From NCBI GenBank assembly GCA_003158705.1, contig PMKX01000060.1:1-10322 (forward strand): DNA of 10,322 nucleotides. Reading direction: 5' to 3'. The translations under genes and the position numbers were made by a program. Shown here one piece after another: positions 6,376 through 10,322 of this stretch (positions are counted from its first letter, which is position 1; every line of letters starts with the position of its first letter). Source of the stretch: Actinomycetota bacterium (GTDB taxonomy: Bacteria > Actinomycetota > Thermoleophilia > UBA2241). Below the pieces are notes generated by a model. The model was not told the DNA's origin. It saw only the letters and a program-made list of their open reading frames with translations, and made no database searches.

Positions 6376-7314
6376 CTAGTCGGAAGGCGCAGACTCGACG
6401 GTGGCCGCCGCCGTGAGGTGGGCGGCCAGCTTGGCGTCGAAGTGGGCCGTGAGTGGGGAGGCGGCGTTGGCGGCGGCCACGCCCGTAGCGGCCGCCAAGG
6501 CCGCCTCGATCTTGTCCTTGCGCTCCAGGCCGCGCAGCAGGGCGGCGGCGAAGCAGTCGCCTGAGCCGCACGGGTTCACGGCCTCCACCGGCTCGGTGGT
6601 GGCGCGCAAACGGCGGCCTTCGATGAGACCTACGGCGCCGTCGGCGGCCAGCGTGACTATGGCGCCGCCGGCGCCGGCCGCCACCAGCCCCTGGCAAGCG
6701 GCGTAGGCGCCGGCCAGGTCGTCGCCGGCGGTGCCCACGGCCGTGTGCGCCTCGGCCAGGTTCACCTTCGCCAGCTCCGGCCGGGCCGGCAGAGCATTGA
6801 CGAGCTGCACGCCGGTGGCGTCGAGCAGCACCGGGTAGCCGTTGGCGTGCAGCACCTCGACCAGGCTGGCGAAGAAGTGCGCCGAGGCGCCGGGTGGCGG
6901 CGAGCCGTCTACCACGGCCCACTCGCCGCGGCCGGCACGCTGGTGGCGCACGGCGGCCACAAAGCTCTTCTCGTCGTCGGCTGTGATACGCGGCCCGTAC
7001 TCGTAGAGCTCGGTGTGTCCGCCGCCGAGCTCGAGCACCACGGTGGAGACGCGCGCCTCGCCATCGCACACCACGAGCAGCACGTCGAGGCCCTCAGCGG
7101 TGGCCAGCTCGCCGATGAGCCGGCCTGTGTCGCCGGCGGCGAAACCGACGAGTTCAGCGCGGCCGCCCAGCGCCTTCACGGCACGGACCACGTTGGCGCC
7201 TTTGCCGCCGGCCTGGTGCTGCAACATGTGGGCGCGCATGGTGGTGCCCGGCTCCAGTCTGTCCACACGCACGACACGGTCGACGGCCAGGTTGGGACAC
7301 ACGGCTAGTGTCAT
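6376..7314 (-). CDS. PfkB-family hexose/hexose-phosphate kinase (1-phosphofructokinase-like)
   Basis: A 312-residue cytoplasmic ribokinase-fold kinase that phosphorylates a sugar or sugar phosphate from ATP. Landmarks are NLAVDRVV at 8-15 (NPxxD-type substrate site), GGKGANVVRAVKALGG (36-51, PfkB signature 1), KVNLAEA (183-189, in place of KPN..E), TLAADGAVGL near 221-230, and NPCGSGDCFAAALL (247-260, signature 2) with Asp253 as the expected catalytic base. Length and the N-terminal pattern fit the FruK/LacC branch (1-phosphofructokinase, tagatose-6-phosphate kinase) better than ribokinase, but the substrate cannot be read from the sequence. No PTS or fructose operon genes lie beside it. The ATG at 7314 has GGGGA 7 nt upstream on the minus strand. 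It faces the peptidase gene across a 275-bp region rich in repeats and dyads. Confidence 0.85.
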   Translation of the reverse strand: MTLAVCPNLAVDRVVRVDRLEPGTTMRAHMLQHQAGGKGANVVRAVKALGGRAELVGFAAGDTGRLIGELATAEGLDVLLVVCDGEARVSTVVLELGGGHTELYEYGPRITADDEKSFVAAVRHQRAGRGEWAVVDGSPPPGASAHFFASLVEVLHANGYPVLLDATGVQLVNALPARPELAKVNLAEAHTAVGTAGDDLAGAYAACQGLVAAGAGGAIVTLAADGAVGLIEGRRLRATTEPVEAVNPCGSGDCFAAALLRGLERKDKIEAALAAATGVAAANAASPLTAHFDAKLAAHLTAAATVESAPSD

Positions 7315-7408
7315 CGGCTCGTCCCCGACAGGGTCGCCACAAGCTCGCCCCCGAAGGTCGCCGAAGACACGTGCCGGCGTGCGTCAGTTCGCGCCGAGAT
7401 GCCGTGGG

Positions 7409-7441
7409 CGGGAGCTGTGGGGTGGGACGCCATAGCTCCCG
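7409..7441. repeat. 12-bp-arm inverted repeat in the kinase/peptidase intergenic region
   Basis: CGGGAGCTGTGG (7409-7420) and CCATAGCTCCCG (7430-7441) pair at 11 of 12 positions plus one G-T wobble, around a 9-nt centre. It lies 95-127 nt upstream of the kinase start. Neither side has a T-run, so it is more likely an operator or a leader hairpin than a terminator. Confidence 0.5.
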
Positions 7442-7471
7442 ATGCTACACGTGGCGCCGAGCGTCTTCAAC

Positions 7472-7548
7472 GCGCCCGGCTGAGGGCGAACAAAGCATCG
7501 TCCTCGCGCCCGGCTGGGGGCGGAGAGCCTCTCGTCCCTGCGCCCGGC
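7472..7548. repeat. Three GCGCCCGGC repeats at exact 34-bp period
   Basis: GCGCCCGGC starts at 7472, 7506 and 7540. The first two copies extend much further: GCGCCCGGCTG, one variable base, GGGCG, and a shared TCGTCC near the end of the unit, with roughly two thirds of the 34 positions identical. Each of the first two can also fold as CGCCC-loop-GGGCG. The array ends about 40 bp before the peptidase start. Confidence 0.5.
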
Positions 7549-7555
7549 ACCGCGG

Positions 7556-7590
7556 TTGTGCCGCTGTGGCAGGGTGCTATGGTGAAGACA
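7556..7590 (+). promoter_or_regulatory. Possible promoter for leaderless transcription of the peptidase gene
   Basis: TATGGT (7578-7583, a TAnnnT -10 box) is followed by 6 nt and then the ATG at 7590, so transcription would start at or next to the start codon. TTGTGC (7556-7561) with a 16-nt spacer is a weak -35 candidate. The gene lacks a convincing Shine-Dalgarno sequence, in keeping with a leaderless mRNA. The boxes are weak, so this stays tentative. Confidence 0.35.
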
Positions 7591-8846
7591 TGGATCCAGC
7601 CCCGAGGCGCCGCGGCCTGAGCGCCGGTTTCTCCATAGTCGGTGTCGTGGCGGCGCTGCTCATCGCCGGCGTCACGGTCCTCGCCCTGACCTCTAGCCAG
7701 ACTCGGCACCCGCATGTGGGGGCGACGCCGGCGGCGCCGGTCGCCGCCGCCGACGTACGCGCCGCCTTCATCGCCGGCCTGACTCGTGTCAAGGCCGGCG
7801 ACCTGGCGGGCTGGCAGGAGCGTCTGCCGGCGGGGGGCGCGGCAGCGCAGCGTGTGCTGGCGGAGCTGTACCGGCATCTGGCGCCGCTGCACTGGACGGC
7901 GCTCGGCGCCGGCGTCACCGCCATCCCGGGCAAGTCCGACGTCTTCGACGTCAAGATCACGGGCAGCATCGGCGGCGTCGGCCCGGACGACCGCGTGGTG
8001 GCCGAGCGCGTGCTGGTGGTGCGTCGGCCGGAAGATCGCCTGACGGTGGTGGGAGACCAGACGCCCGCCGGCATACGCCACGAATACCTGATGGCCTTTG
8101 ACAAGCCGCGGATGATAAAGGCTCAGGGTGGAGTGGTGGTGTACGACAGCACCTGGCGGGCGCGGGCCGAGGAGCTGGCCGCCTACCTGCCTCAGGCCCG
8201 CGCTCGCCTCGCCGTGCTCGGTCTGCACCCGCGCCAGCGCGTGCTCGTCTTCTGCTTCTCCTCCACGGCGCAGGTGACCGACTACCTGGCGCAGACGCTG
8301 GCGCAAGGGGAAGGCAAGTTCTTCTCGGGCGAGGCCAAGCGTCTCAACGGCGGCGCGGCGGCGCCGGCCGACATAGGTGTGGTGGCGCCGGCTCTAGCCG
8401 AGCGCCAGGCCTGGGCGCCGCTCATGCTCTCGCACGAGCTCACGCACGCCTTCACCATGCCGTGGTTCGACAAGACGGCGCACGCGCCGCCGATGCTGGA
8501 GGAGGGTCTGGCCGTGGCGGTCGAAGGCGGGCGCAGCTACTCGGCGCTGCGCCGCGAGCTGGCGAGCGGCAACAAGAGCATGCCGCTGCTGCAAGCCTTC
8601 GCCACCGGCGACCTGTGGATGAACGGCAGCTCGGCTCGCATACAGCTTGCCTATCTGGAGAGCGGCGCCGTGGTGGGCTACATCCTCCAACACTGGGGCC
8701 CTGCTCCCTTGAAGCGCTTCGTTCTGCAGGTGGCCGACTCGTCGCTGAGCCCGCAGGCGATCAAGGAGATCGTGCGCCGGCTGCTGGGCGAGAGCTGGAC
8801 GAAGTTCTACGGCGGCCTGGTACAGTACGTCTACACACTGCCCTGA
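7590..8846 (+). CDS. Membrane-anchored zinc metallopeptidase, MA clan (gluzincin-type HExxH...EG)
   Basis: A 418-residue protein. Basic residues 6-8 and a hydrophobic segment (about 12-33) form an uncleaved anchor or signal sequence placing the rest outside the membrane. A spacer domain (about 54-170) with a beta-sheet-like DVFDVKITG and VLVVRRPEDRLTVVGD follows; it may be a nuclear-transport-factor-2-like or similar accessory domain, which is uncertain. The peptidase part has SHELTHAF (281-288) with His282, Glu283 and His286, then MLEEGLAVAVEGG (302-314), where Glu305 should be the third zinc ligand, and YLESGAVVGYILQHWG (355-370), typical of the peptidase MA-like family. Substrate is unknown. 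The ATG at 7590 is chosen because upstream in-frame sequence is unlike protein and the signal anchor follows directly. The frame upstream is open by GC bias only. An ABC transporter pair starts 85 nt downstream on the same strand, but a functional link is unproven. Confidence 0.85.
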   Translation: MDPAPRRRGLSAGFSIVGVVAALLIAGVTVLALTSSQTRHPHVGATPAAPVAAADVRAAFIAGLTRVKAGDLAGWQERLPAGGAAAQRVLAELYRHLAPLHWTALGAGVTAIPGKSDVFDVKITGSIGGVGPDDRVVAERVLVVRRPEDRLTVVGDQTPAGIRHEYLMAFDKPRMIKAQGGVVVYDSTWRARAEELAAYLPQARARLAVLGLHPRQRVLVFCFSSTAQVTDYLAQTLAQGEGKFFSGEAKRLNGGAAAPADIGVVAPALAERQAWAPLMLSHELTHAFTMPWFDKTAHAPPMLEEGLAVAVEGGRSYSALRRELASGNKSMPLLQAFATGDLWMNGSSARIQLAYLESGAVVGYILQHWGPAPLKRFVLQVADSSLSPQAIKEIVRRLLGESWTKFYGGLVQYVYTLP

Positions 8847-8889
8847 TCCGCAGTCGCGTCGCGAGGCTCGCGCTGATGCCGGCTGCGGA
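8847..8889. repeat. Nested inverted repeats between the peptidase and ABC genes
   Basis: Starting right after the peptidase stop, TCCGCAG (8847-8853) is the exact reverse complement of CTGCGGA (8883-8889). Inside lies the palindrome CGCGAG-G-CTCGCG (8860-8872). It could fold in the transcript, but no T-run follows, so it is not a classical terminator. Confidence 0.35.
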
Positions 8890-8931
8890 GCGTGAGGCAG
8901 GGCGGACGAGCCGAGGACGAGGAGCGAGCAC

Positions 8932-9959
<1,028 letters not shown>

Positions 9960-9963
<4 letters not shown>

Positions 9964-10322
9964 GTGCCGCCGGCAGAGGCCGCCATCTCGGTCCTCTGCG
10001 ACGCGAAGCCGCCAAGCTGCTGGCCCAGAAGCGCACGTTCATCGGCGCCGGTGGACTCATCCTGGTGCCGATCCTCTTCGCCGTCGGCGTCCAGCTCTCG
10101 AACCACGGCGGCGGCCAGAACGACGGCGGCGACACGGCGGTGTTCATGCTGCGCACGTTCGCCAACGGACTCTACATACCGCCGGCGGCGCTCGCCGTCA
10201 TGAGCGTCTTCCTGCTGCCGCTGGCAGCGGCGATGGTCGGCGGCAACATGATCGCCGGCGAGGCCGAGCACGGCACGCTGCGTACCATCCTCGTGCGGCC
10301 GGTCGACCGTGGCGCCCTGCTG
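9960..10322 (+). CDS. ABC-2 type transporter permease, cut by the right edge
   Basis: The first 121 codons of the membrane partner of the preceding ATPase. From the TTG at 9960 the product starts with a basic cytoplasmic stretch (GPLRREAAKLLAQKR at 11-25), then a first membrane helix (about 27-46), a polar Gly/Asn/Asp loop (47-58) and a second hydrophobic segment (about 74-98). It then reaches NMIAGEAEHGTLRTILVRPV (96-115), the E-x-E-x-G-T-L...RP motif of ABC-2 permeases. The TTG shares TTGA with the ATPase stop, so translation is coupled. The rest of the gene, expected to add about four more helices, is outside the window. The frame is confirmed by its membrane pattern; other frames give short arginine/serine-rich products. 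Confidence 0.85.

Noticed and set aside
5846..6379. ATG-initiated 177-residue frame over the third gene of the hypothetical block
   Set aside because: Its composition is Arg/Ala/Gly-rich without secondary-structure pattern; the frame starting at TTG 5886 looks like real protein.
7308..7589. Upstream extension of the peptidase frame
   Set aside because: Open only through GC bias, it crosses the repeat region and lacks protein-like sequence; the signal anchor starts at 7590.
9964..10203. GTG-started frame at the beginning of the permease region
   Set aside because: Gives a Ser/Arg/Pro-rich product without membrane helices; the TTG 9960 frame has the ABC-2 permease pattern and a ribosome site.

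Overview
The window is a very GC-rich bacterial chromosomal segment carrying nine complete or nearly complete protein genes plus an ABC permease cut by the right edge. Ala/Gly/Arg-rich proteins, GTG and TTG starts, Ser/Pro-rich lipoprotein linkers and a possibly leaderless mRNA suggest an actinobacterium-like organism, perhaps a deep or environmental lineage. There is no rRNA or other taxonomic marker, so this is inference. I saw no tRNA, rRNA, CRISPR array, insertion sequence or phage gene.

Layout. (1) 2-2994, plus strand: a GH65 disaccharide phosphorylase/hydrolase, cut at its 5' end, runs into a tandem universal-stress-like protein through an ATGA stop/start overlap, so the two form an operon. 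(2) 2975-3772, minus strand: a prolipoprotein diacylglyceryl transferase (Lgt) of divergent type, overlapping the stress gene tail to tail by 20 nt and preceded by a good sigma70-type promoter. (3) 3989-6347, plus strand: three genes of unknown role. They are a seven-Asp-box (Ycf48-like) beta-propeller lipoprotein, a small Ser/Pro-linker lipoprotein and a 153-residue protein with an N-terminal hydrophobic helix. By eye this block is less GC-saturated than its flanks and may be accessory. (4) 6376-7314, minus strand: a PfkB-family sugar (phosphate) kinase. (5) 7590-8846, plus strand: a membrane-anchored HExxH/EG metallopeptidase of the MA clan. (6) 8932 to the right edge, plus strand: an ABC ATPase and the start of its ABC-2 type permease, joined by a TTGA overlap.

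The gene-free gaps are all under 300 bp. The two larger ones, both between divergent genes, hold structure. The 3773-3988 gap carries the lgt promoter, whose -35 box lies in the loop of a perfect 9-bp inverted repeat. The 7315-7589 gap carries a 12-bp-arm dyad, three GCGCCCGGC repeats spaced exactly 34 bp apart, and a -10-like box placed for leaderless transcription of the peptidase gene.

How the genes fit together. The GH65 enzyme and the PfkB kinase are both sugar-metabolic but are not adjacent. Lgt would lipidate exported proteins such as the two lipoproteins encoded next to it. The ABC pair is a generic export or efflux module. I do not see a clearly new multi-gene defence or biosynthetic system. 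The most unusual items are the altered Lgt active-site residues, the three-gene hypothetical block, and the ordered repeats and dyad in the kinase/peptidase intergenic region.
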